Source: Azolla pinnata (lineage: Eukaryota; Streptophyta; Polypodiopsida; Salviniales; Salviniaceae). From it: a stretch of DNA of 28,532 nt. Location: positions 12,320 through 40,851 of the forward strand of contig JBBBWG010032474.1 of NCBI GenBank assembly GCA_037176905.1, written 5' to 3'. Position 1 is the first letter of the stretch; every line of letters starts with the position of its first letter. The translations under genes and the position numbers were made by a program. Below the pieces are notes generated by a model. The model ran no database searches and had not been told where the DNA came from. It saw only the letters and a program-made list of their open reading frames with translations. Positions 16,784 to 27,035 of this stretch are shown here, one piece after another.

Positions 16784-18425
16784 ATGGTGATCTCCCTGCA
16801 CCCTGTGTTTACACCACCACCACCACTTCACGGGTTTGCTAGCACATGCCCTCCTCCTTGCTCCCCGATCCCGCCGCAGCAAACCAAGCTAGCTCCTGTG
16901 GTCCACGCCCAAGCTTCTCCCCTGCTGTCGTCCCATCAGGTACAATCCCTGCCCTCTCACCCATTTGGCGTTGGAGAACCTCATATGCTTCGAGATTCGG
17001 ATGGTTCCATGAGATTTTGGGAGGCCTGATATGCTTTGAAGTCGGTTGATTCCATGAGGCTTTTGTTAGACTGGGATATGCTTGAATTCTGACGATTGAT
17101 TCCGCGAGGCCTTGAAAGACCTCATATGCTTGAATTGAAATGATCCTGTGAGATCTCGGTAGATCTAATATATGACTACATTCAAACGATCCTGTGAGAT
17201 CTTGGTAGATCTAGTATAGGATTACATTCAAATGATCCTATGTCGCTTCTGGTATGCTTGTAATGGCTGAACTTGAGTGATTCTTTTACTCTGCCTGTCT
17301 GCTTCATCTTTAGTTCCGGAGCATTTTGCAAGTCTGTACAATACTGCCATAGACATGCAATAGTGTGCCACTTCAATGCACTCCTGCGTGAAAATCTGGA
17401 GTGTGAATCCACTCTGCTTCGATGCTGCTTCATTTGCTTGGTCCATAGAGGCACACAATTTCTTGCCTGATTTTATGTTAGCAAACAGCGTAACGTATTC
17501 CTGACAACAATCGTAAAACCATAGGCTTCCGGTTTCCAATTGGCCTTTCCGTTTCCAAGCTCCTCAAAGCACTCCTATGTTTTGATCCTCAGTTTTAGTA
17601 TTTTAGTGTGTTCGGGCTAAGCAAGGACCTGCTCTGTTTCTGAAGTAACCCCATTTGCAACTGTAAGGCTGTAAATAAACAGCTAAAATGCATGTTTCGA
17701 GTTCACAAACAGCTAGTTGAGATTTGTAAGGATGCGGCGGCTGGAAAACCAACATCTGTATGAATGTTGGTTACACTGTCAAAGATTGTGAGATCCGAGC
17801 CCGGCAACATGTTGGTATGAAGCATATAGAATGTCTGGTAATGCAAACCGAAATGGAAGTGTTTCTGCGGTAACGTCAAGCAACTGCGAGGCTGCGTAGC
17901 ATCATCGAAAGCTACTCGTTTCTTGTCGTTGAACAATTAAATGTTGTCAAAGGTTATAAAAACTAGCTAAATGAGCCTGTGAATGTGCTGCTGGTAATTT
18001 CAAGACATCATTGTGTGTTGTTTGGAAGAGCAGTCTCTCACTCATCGAAATAACTGATGCGGGTGGCTGCAGGATCCTGAATATGTATGCAACATTTGCA
18101 AGGCCAGGGGATGGCTGATCTGCGAGTTCTGCAATGGGCAGAAAACTAACATCCAAGTGAAGAATAACAAGATGTACCGGCGGTGCCCTGCGTGCAAGGC
18201 TGTAAGTGAACATGGACTTATGATCCTTCCTCTTTTTAATTGCAAAAAATAGAACAAGAAAACAAAAACACAGAGCACTACTACAGTTGATCTAAACAAT
18301 CAGGGTTTTTGGGTGAAATGTGCATGTTTGTTTTTGTGCAGGCTGGAGTGGTGATTTGCCCCGAATGTATTGTGTACAAATGTGTTACTTTCCCTGATGG
18401 GAAAGATGGTGTATATGAAATGTAA
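16784..18425 (+). CDS. DnaJ-type cysteine-rich zinc-finger protein (BSD2-like)
   Basis: Three exons, 16784-16939, 18073-18201 and 18342-18425, splice in phase 0 (donors CAG|GTACAA and GCT|GTAAGT, acceptors CTGCAG and GTGCAG) to a 122-residue protein. Residues 1-50 are rich in Pro, Ser and Ala with few acids (FTPPPPLHGFA, SPLLSSHQ) and look like a plastid transit peptide. Residues 58-104 hold four CxxC pairs at 58/61, 69/72, 90/93 and 101/104, in the contexts CNICKARGWLICEFC, YRRCPACKA and VICPEC. This is the Hsp40-type zinc domain of the plant family that includes BSD2 (Rubisco assembly) and several small 'DnaJ-related' proteins. The ending CVTFPDGKDG is also family-like. There is no J domain, so it should not stimulate Hsp70 by itself; it probably binds unfolded chains or acts as a thiol factor. 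Which subfamily member it is stays open. Confidence 0.85.
16995..17245. repeat. Degenerate ~46-50-bp tandem repeat in zinc-finger gene intron 1
   Basis: Five or six diverged units each start with GATTCC or GATCCT followed by (A/G)TGAGAT or GAGGC and end in CATATGCTTGAAT or TACATTCAAA, at about 16998, 17046, 17096, 17142, 17188 and 17234. Confidence 0.75.
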
Positions 18426-19616
18426 ACATTTTTAACGCTATTATTTTGATCTTCCTGATGAAAAAAGAGGCTGCTGTTCTTTAGTTTGTGCTATAACTCG
18501 GATGTATATGTCGATTAAAATGCAGTGCTTAGTCATGATTATGCATGGTGGGACGATGGTATTATGTTTTCAAGGGATTGATGTAGCTTGAGCTAATGCC
18601 CAACTAAAATAAGAAACAGTTTAACCTTACTAATTTGCTTAAATGCAAGGGTGCGAGCTAATGTCGAACTATCTTTGGCTCTTGCACTCAGTGATGCTAG
18701 ACTTAGTCATAACCTTTTATCTGGCATTTAGCTGCCAAAGCTGAATTGTCTGCGTTCCCATTCTAATCAATCAATTAGCAAGTTAATCGAATTTGATGTA
18801 ACTAACAAAAGATTACTCTGATTTCCCAAACCCAATTTAGTTTAATTAGCAAAAGATTGATGAGTTTGTTCCCTCCAAATCTGAAGTGCGCTCTCACATT
18901 TGTTCATTCATTTCTCTTATTTCCAACCTTGATTCAGACACCGTTTTTCAGACTTCCGCAATCATCTATGCTACAATCTTAGCAGCACTTCCCAAAATTG
19001 TACTAACATCTTGTATGATACTAGAATAAAGCTTCGGAATTTTCACTAAAAAATCCACAGCGTATCTTCTTTCTTCGACCGCATTTAATTTGAGGGAATG
19101 AGTAAAAAAACGGTTATATTAACCATGTTAATTTGCAGAGCCTGAGCTCATCTCATTTCATGCACAAGTATTTTCAGTATACAAGTAAATGGCATCTTAG
19201 CTAAGATCCCATTACAACTCAAAACTAATGATTAAAAAAACACCTTGATTAATCAACATAAATTTTGGAGTAATCTGAATCTTCATACCCTCATGTTAAA
19301 AACAAAAACATTCCAATAGGAAATGTCAAATCTATTTCAGTTATCAATGTCTGACTAACAAATTGGTATATGAGGATGAGGCCGACTTGCAATACACCGT
19401 AAGAGAGGAATTAATAACAATGACCCCTAAAAAGGCTCTTCTGCAGGATCATTTCAGAAAGAATCTATAGACTTGGGCGACAGTGGTTCTCTCTAATTTG
19501 ATTTTTAGCGTAAAATAAGAGTAGAACTTTGGGATTCTGCTGAAGTTCAATGAAGAATTGAAATTTGTATCAAAATCAGCACAACATAGTTACTCTTCCC
19601 TTTGCTGTCTTCTCCT
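18426..19616. other. Convergent intergenic region
   Basis: About 1.2 kb between the plus-strand zinc-finger gene and the minus-strand squalene synthase gene. It is AT-rich, has no recognisable coding sequence, and must contain both transcript ends. Confidence 0.6.
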
Positions 19617-22600
19617 TTAAGTGGATTTCCCAACCATATATACCATGACCACTAAGGCCAAAATCATAAGCAGCAACAAGAGGGTTTCATGGCTTACTTT
19701 TTTGCTTTTAGTTATAAAAACTCGCCTGCATAAAAATAACAGTTGTAAAGCAACTAAGTACCAGAAGAAGAGAAAAACAGAAACAAAGATGTATTTACAA
19801 ATTATACCGTTCTGACAATGTCCCAGATGCGCGGCATGCTTGCTCTATGGCTTCCACGTAGTCTCTGGTTCGTTGAGCAGAAGGGTCAGTCTTGCGTATC
19901 TATGTGAACAGAATCAGACCACTGAGAAAAAAATATGATATTACTAACTATCAAGAAAGTAGAATACAAATAACTTGTTTTTAGACTAACTTTCGCAGAA
20001 AGCATGTTTGCAAAATCAGAAAATGCTCCATAGACATCCTTCATGCTATGAGTCTGATCCAGAACTTTAGCCGTCAAACCTGCACACAATGTCGGATGAA
20101 TTCAAACAACAAATGAAGCAAACGATGATAGAAATCCTTTAGGATTTGGAGAAATTTCATACCACGCCGCATCTTTACGACTCCTCTGAAGACATTTAAA
20201 TTGTCATAGCATAATGCCAATGTACCTATAGCCATGATCTTTTTGCAAAAAGAAATAACTATTCAGTAGATAGGTAAGGAAAGCCTGCATAAATTTATTA
20301 CATCCCAAAACCTTAAGTCATAAAACTCCCAACCTGTGGAATTGCACAAAAACGAAACACTGCAGGGTCCCGAAGTGCAGATATATATTTCAAGCAGTCA
20401 AGAGCATGAGGTAATGCATTGGTGATCATTTCATTCAAGCATTCTACAGCTTCCTTTGAGTTCGCTTCTGCCTTCAAGTCCTGAAAGAGGAAAGGAAGTT
20501 ATGAGTTTCAACATCTAGGCTATCCAGAACACATACTCCCGTTAAAAATGCTGTAAACAGTCAGCAACAATACTAAGAATGGAATCAAAGGAAGTTCTCA
20601 CAAATTATTTTTGGAGTGTTTTGTGCACAGAATACTTATTTTTTCTACACAGTATGTACCATGGAATTATGTTCTTTGCAAGGTAATGCAAAATGTCAAA
20701 GGCGATCATATATTTAGTATACGCTTTGAAGTACACTCATATATCAATGGTACAGCAAAGAAGATAACCTCCAGTTTTAAGGCATACTTTCCCCAGATTA
20801 CTCTAGGCCAGAACATACGTGGTCTTGGAATTTCATTGATATCCTCCAAATAGTCTCTTATAATATTTGTTTTCTGCAAGGAACAATAACATTAAGATAG
20901 TTGAGTGCTCGATTCATTTAATAATATAGATACCGACTGTACACAAACCTGTAAAAAAAGCCCCATGGAATTGGAAAGATCATCAGGGGCCAAATCCTCC
21001 AGACCTGCTGCATGAAAAAGACGTGATAATCCAAGTCCTATGAGGCCTGCAACATAGTGGCAATACTCATCATAGTCTTCAATAGTTTCTACCTGCATAA
21101 AACATGACCCCAAACATCAAGCCTACATAGCAGTATGTTCACTTTTGGCCTACTTCAATCTTAAAAAGGGAATCAAGTATATGAACATTGTTATGCTACA
21201 TGCAATCCTCTTAATTTCTCTCATTTTTCCATGCTCAAATTTTCCGTCATCTAGAGAAACTAAGGAGCATAGGACTATTACACCACTTAGCAGGCATGAT
21301 GCACACGGTATCTGGATAATAATACAAGGGCAATAGCATCCCATCTTCCAAACCATTTTTTCATCCTGTCTCCAGCCCATTTCAGCCCATTTCAGCCCAT
21401 TTCTTCATAATTGAAATACTGTTTATGATCTATTAATTTTTTTGCTTCTTTCTAATGAGACAATAACAGGGTGAGAAGAGGGGTTTTTCTGAATCTTAAG
21501 CACTCAATGGAAGCTGTTAAATCTTTAAATAGGTCATATGTCATATGCACAAGGTTTCTAGCCCGAATTGCAGAAACCTCATGAAAAAGTGCGTTCAAAA
21601 TTATCATGCGCTTTCTGAGTGACCTTAGGGATTAGAGCCCTATATTTTGAACCTTACAAAAGCAATATGACAACAAAGGGTCTAAACAGTATACATTGTG
21701 CACCCAATATTCAATTTTTCTACCATCCATATGTTTTCAAATTGTCTGGTCAACAGGTAGCTCATCCTTTCCATCTTTGATTGGAGGGAGCTTCAGGCAT
21801 TCTTCAAAATACTTTCAAAAAACATATAACACCTAAACCCTAAACACTTTCTACATATAACAGAAGCATGAGAATTACTGTCCCATTGTAACTCTGAAGT
21901 TCATCAAGCGTTTATTGCAATTCACCAAGGAGAAGTAGTAAGAATGAACATCCTTAGCACCAATGTGCTAGTGAAAGATTTCACAACTGTCTCCCTTATG
22001 GAAACAATAAATCAACTTCTCATATATTTGAGAAATTGTAAGCATACTCGATTCACTGATTTCTTCCATATGTCTCCAAAGTTGCTAATCAAGACCCATA
22101 TCATAATCTTTCTTGGAAGTCTTTACAGCAATATAATCTTTGGTTATCCAAACAGTTTTCCTCCATTAGCAGACAAAGAATGATCATGTCATTAATCTTG
22201 CACATGGAAATTTGTAACTACAGAAATCCCAATCAGGGTGGAAAGGCGACATGAAAATGGTATGGACGTATACTTACAGAGAATACCGTGTACAAGGAAG
22301 CACCTCCTAAAGAAACATGAGCATCCATCACATATATATAATGTTATTTATGCCACCATGCCTATTAACAATGACATTTCACCACATGAAGGTGGGGACA
22401 TCCATCAAAACAACCCAACATGAAATGAACCCATAGTCTCCTTTTCTCTCCTCAGCTTGACATTGAACCCAATGCATTAAACCCTTCTGTAGTCACTTCT
22501 CATCGGCTAAATAACAGTGAAAGTGTGATAGTTAATTCTTATGGCATCTTCTATGTCTTGTCGAATAAGTGTCAGTAAGTGTCAGAGTGAAAGGATGCTG

Positions 22601-24478
22601 TCATAGTCCTACTCATTCATCTCCTTCCGGTTGGAGATGATCATCAAGTCCTTCACCCCTATCAACAAGCATTGACTGCCTATGAGGGTGATCAAACAAA
22701 AGATAGCTAACCACAAATCAAGCACAACTGATGTGAAAACAACCCAATAACTGGTATGACCCCCCAAGTACATTAGATACCATCATCTTCTTCTTCCTAA
22801 TCGTCTGTATCTTCAACGTTTACCCCAGCTCTGCTTTTTCCTGTTTATCGTAGTTCTCTTTTCAATTGTTAGTATAAGCTGAGATGTTCCGGTATTGTGT
22901 TGAGCATATGGACCAAATATTTTTAGTTAATGCTTTTCAAGTGGTAATATAACCAGAATCTAATATTTGAGCATCTCCAGTGAGAAGAATGCATGGATAT
23001 TATATGGTTGTGCAAGTTAACATGTATAGCAAAAATTCTGCGGTTTTGAGTGTGTAAACAGCACCTCCTTGCATATAAATTTTGCCATTCCGTGTCCCAT
23101 TTTATTCGTAGCTTCAGCAATAGCATCCTGGTATCTGCTCAAACCAGATTGGAGCAATGTTACTGCAGGTATAAGGGTAATGAAATCATGTCTAACCATT
23201 AAATGTAGCTTACCCTTTTGCAAGCCTTAGAAAAACGGTAGAGACATGATCAAATTTGTCCATCAGAACTTTGTAATCCTTCTCACCACCTGATTTCCCA
23301 TACAGACACATATTTTTGTGATAATCCACCTATAACATGAACCTTGCTATAACAAAAGGGAACATTAGGAATGACAAAGACTCACATGAGAAATGCCATG
23401 ATGGATCATATATGTCCTTGTGTAGATTTCTCAAAATTGGCAATTTGGTTTCAACGGGAATACTCATATCATCCTCTGGTTCATGCAAAATAAAATAAAA
23501 TACGAGTTATAAGAGAAGGATCTAAGTCCTAGGAGATAATATTTATCTAACACATCAATAAGAAGATTGTGTTTATTTGTATAAGCGTGTTTGCTGAAGC
23601 GCACCAACTGTATCAAGAACTCTCAAAACCAGGTAGAAGATGCAGATCTGCAACCCAAACAAACAAGCACTGCAAATCTTCAAATTCGGGCACCACATAA
23701 ATGATGAAAATCGACACATTCTTATATGGAAACAGAACAATGCATTTGTAAGATAGAATGCAAGAAAATAGGAGAGCCAATCTTCGCAGTTTGGCTATCA
23801 AAATGGTTGTATTATGCAACCAGTGGTACAATTATGCTCCGCCATCAACACAAAAAAATATGCTACACAGAGTGCAATATATTTGCCTTTCCAGAGCAGC
23901 GCAAACATCACATCACAAATTGAGGACATCGACAACAAGAAACATACACATTGCAAAAATTTTGCGTTTTGCAACATAAACATGACACATGCATTGCAAA
24001 GATCTTGCTTTGTGAGGAGAAGTCAACCGTTACACTGCCAAATGTGTCTTCTTTTGCATCCAACGGGCCATGATCAGGAAGAGAAAGCGATATTTTTTGG
24101 TGCAGCACAGGATAAGAATTTACACAGAGGGGAGAAGTATACACGATTTTCAATTGGAAAGAAATAAATGAAATAGGAACTGAATGGAAGCAGCAAGCAC
24201 AAGCATCGGCATAGAATTTAGAAGAAGGGAGAAACTGGAGGGGAGAGAGGGGGAGAGAGAGAGAGAGAGAGAGGCTTTACAGCATCTCGAAGTTCAGGGC
24301 CGAGCTGTTGGATGACAATGGCGAAGCTACGGGAGACTCGCTGAAGCATGCCATAGCAGAAGGCGAGATCCGGATCATTTGCGGGGATCTGTTTGCGGAG
24401 GCGGCCGGAAGCGATCCGAAGCTTGATCAAGGGAAGGATCTCTTCGGGATGATCCAGGGCAGTCCGGAGCAGACCCAT
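19617..24478 (-). CDS. SQS: Squalene synthase (farnesyl-diphosphate farnesyltransferase)
   Basis: Twelve minus-strand exons: 24281-24478, 23605-23647, 23386-23475, 23214-23289, 23065-23134, 20949-21092, 20769-20873, 20334-20480, 20163-20238, 19991-20079, 19808-19899 and 19617-19725. They total 1,239 nt, 412 residues, the normal length. The enzyme joins two farnesyl diphosphates and reduces the product with NADPH to squalene, the entry to sterols, at the ER membrane. Visible signatures are [13 protein letters not shown] near residue 40, the first aspartate motif DTVEDD at 78-83, [29 protein letters not shown] after residue 168, the second aspartate motif [18 protein letters not shown] from 214, and [13 protein letters not shown]. 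The last exon codes the C-terminal membrane anchor ([18 protein letters not shown]). All active-site regions are intact. The start matches the family N-terminus. The intron 21093-23064 is unusually long (about 2 kb). The leader (24479 to about 24680) is a GA-rich tract. Confidence 0.97.
21093..23064. other. Long intron of squalene synthase
   Basis: About 1.97 kb, AT-rich, against 70-300 bp for most neighbouring introns. It includes three copies of TTTCAGCCCA at 21380-21402 and a CTAAACCCTAAAC telo-box-like word at about 21833. I see no transposon ends or coding domain in it. Confidence 0.6.
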
Positions 24479-24683
24479 GTAGAGTCACGGCAAGAGAGGA
24501 AGTGGGTCGTTCGCGAAATCCGAAACAGCGGTCTCCACGATCGTCTCGCTCGCGCTGATCGTCTCTGACGTCCTGTTCTTTCCCTTCTTCTTCTTCCTTC
24601 TTTCTTCTTCTTTCTTCTTCTTCTTCTGTTTTTGCTGTTGTCTGTTCTCTGTCTTTTCTTCTCTCTTCCAAAAACAAATTTTA

Positions 24684-24698
24684 TTCCTTTATTTAACG
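24684..24698 (-). promoter_or_regulatory. Candidate TATA-like box of squalene synthase
   Basis: On the minus strand the sequence GGCGTTAAATAAAGGAATAA lies about 210 bp upstream of the ATG, followed by a GA-rich leader. TTAAATAAA is a plausible TATA variant. It falls within the left end of the MULE-related element. The position was inferred only from sequence. Confidence 0.3.
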
Positions 24699-24978
24699 CC
24701 CACTGAGAGATCAGACATTTGCAAATTAATGCCTAATCTTTGTCTTCCATTGATCAATTAATCACCCAATTAATTCCGCTAGTATCGATTTTTGTTCCTA
24801 ATCGCTTCCCGCTAGTTGGTCCTGATCCATTCCCTTTACTGTATTTGATTAGCAAAAGGCGGTAATTTTAGGATCTAATTGATTAATAACGCGTTAATTC
24901 GGTACTGATCAAGTAACTGAGCGTTAACCAATCAGTTACTTTGATGTCAATTGAACTCACATTTAATCGATTTGGTGT

Positions 24979-25002
24979 TAATCGATCGATCGATCGATCG
25001 CT
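24979..25002. repeat. (ATCG)n microsatellite
   Basis: Five to six tandem ATCG units, a self-complementary tract, inside the MULE-related element. Confidence 0.9.
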
Positions 25003-25076
25003 TGCTAATTTTTAAATCTGGGCATTAAAATGGAATTTTATAAATTTGGCAGGCGTTTTTTCTGGCAATTTTCCCA

Positions 25077-27035
25077 TAAAAACCAGACGAAAAAGGGGCT
25101 GAGAGCGGAGCAGATCGCAAACACAAATTCCGAAAACAGATGCTAATGCAATCTGTACAAGCAGGAGGGGGCGGTCCATACTGCAAAAGATTCCGAGATG
25201 TGTACTAACCATCGGATCACGTTAGCTGCTCGAGCTGGCACAAAACCCGGAAACAGCTGCTGCTGCGATCTATATATACAGCTCGGTGCCGCAGAAAAAA
25301 TTCCGAGATGCAATGATCATCGAATCATGTTAGCTGCTCGAGCCAGCTTGACTACAGTAGCTACCTGCTGTGTTGGGCCTGATCTGATCTTTCTTTACGC
25401 GCATTGGCCCCTGCTGGGCTGTCAATCGATATCATCGATGCGGACTGCTTTCCGCTTTAAGGCATGCCCAAACCAGGACGTTTTCTCGGACATTGCTTGT
25501 TCTCAGCTGCAGAATCGTGTACTTCGGTGCTGGAATTGATTGGTAACGACACTGGCCTTGCCTTTTTCTTTTTTCTTTTTTAAATTGTGATCTCGCATCG
25601 TTGCGAAATATATTTGATTGCCTCATAATGAACGCGGGGGCTGGTCATTGTCTTGACTTTTCGTCGCCGAGAGAAGCTGCAATTGCTGCTGCTGACATTG
25701 TTACTCTCGTCGTTTTATGTTCTTCTTTAAGGCATCTAAGCAGAGCAGGGCTGCCAGAATTAATTTTGAGAGATGACATGATCAATGGCATAGAGAGTTT
25801 CTTTCAGTTTTGGGGGCGATCTGAACCGTTCAGATCCTATAAACATGGTATTTTTTCTAACCCGACTGATAATTTCTAACCTGATGTATATATTTATATA
25901 TGCATCCAGGCTAGAAACAAGAGGCAGGGATGAGGGATCGAAGCTCGAGCCAGCATCTCGAACTTAACACCTTCTCGATTCAACGACAGGCTCCCGATGC
26001 TTCAGGTCGATAACGTCTTGAAGCAGCGACTACTTGGTTGAATCGATAACTTTCTCGAGCGTTGCCAATCCAGCTATGTCTAGCTGGAGCTTGCAACTGC
26101 TCTTTTCAAGCCGATCTTGCCAAAAGCCTGTAAGTGCTTTCTTCGAGCGATCTAGTTAACGCTCGTGGGCTGATTCATGCAAACACTCAAAGTCGCCCAC
26201 AATTCGACGCCATTGCTACATCGACTCCAATCGATCAGCATCCGTCCACCGATTCTGCTCGTGTATAATGATCAAGTCAGGTTCTTGTAACCATTGTGTG
26301 ATCAATCATGCTCTCGGCATTGCAGCGAAATTACAGCTTTAATACATATGCAGCTTCACAAACACATTCAGCTACTCTGTTGGAATAGTTTCCACCATTT
26401 TAGCTTCAATTTGGGGTTCCAGACTCTCTTTTCATGTCAGATGGTTCACATACATACATGATCTCTTTGGGAAATGGATGAGCATTTTAGCTTTGCTTTT
26501 AGACACAGAATACCACTGAATAGGAAAGCTCCAGAAATGAAACCTCTTGAACTGTATATAGTATTCCAAAAAGGATCAAATTAAGGAACAGTATGTACAA
26601 TATAATGCAAGCGTTCTAAGAACAAATTGGGGTCGAGCTAGTACAGTTTTCGCAATGATTTCCGTAAAGATTTCTTAGAATATATGAGCATTTGGTATCG
26701 GTTCGAGAATCAAAATTGGATACCTGATTGACTTGCTTCCTTTACTTTGAACCAAATAGCCATCTCACCTTCGGCAAAAATTGTTTTCGCTAGTTGAAAC
26801 TGATGCATTTCTATCCTTTTCGGTGGCCGAGGAAGAAGGAATGGCACCCTGCACAACTGGCTTTCCAACAAAATCAGGTACTTTGTGAAGTTTCACTGAC
26901 ATTTGCTCCTAATCCAGCAGAGCTTCTTCACCTTAAAGAATGTCCCAATAATAATAGATCATCTTCGACGAACACAATGCTCTCCAAACATTTGTTGCTC
27001 AAAAAACATTTAGGCCAAAAGTCCTGATCTGCTTC
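25077..27035. other. Region between MSH1 and squalene synthase
   Basis: Both flanking genes run leftward, so this stretch holds the MSH1 3' end and the distal squalene synthase promoter. Plus frames at 25601-25879 and 26794-27027 are of moderate length, but I recognise no domain in either. I see no RNA gene or transposon ends beyond the MULE relative. Confidence 0.5.
25184..25350. repeat. ~110-bp direct repeat upstream of squalene synthase
   Basis: ATTCCGAGATG, then ATCG(G/A)ATCA, then GTTAGCTGCTCGAGC occur at 25190-25237 and again at 25300-25346. A weaker trace (CACAAATTCCGAAAACAG) lies at about 25122. Confidence 0.75.

Larger units (their letters stand above)
24665..25076. mobile_element. 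Decayed MULE-related element at the squalene synthase promoter
   Basis: The right end (25018-25076), read inverted, is TGGGAAAATTGCCAGAAAAA then ACGCCTGCCAAATTTATAAA and AATTCCATTTTAATGCC. It lines up with the tip of the MULE at 4469 (GAATTACC.AAAAAACGCTTGCCAAAATTTTAAATTACATTT in shorter blocks). The left end (24665-24760: CCAAAAACAAATTTTATT, TTTAACGCCCACTGAGAGATC, AATTAATGCCTAATCTT) matches the inner part of the same terminal repeat, but the outermost ~15 bases are lost. The interior is AT-rich with AATTAA and GATC words, including a (ATCG)n tract at 24980-25001. No MYB fragment and no clear target duplication are seen. Confidence 0.55.

Noticed and set aside
16418..16882. 154-codon minus frame upstream of the zinc-finger gene
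   Set aside because: It is rich in Ser, Thr and Ile from the CTG/GGT tract on the other strand and overlaps exon 1 of the zinc-finger gene; no domain is seen.
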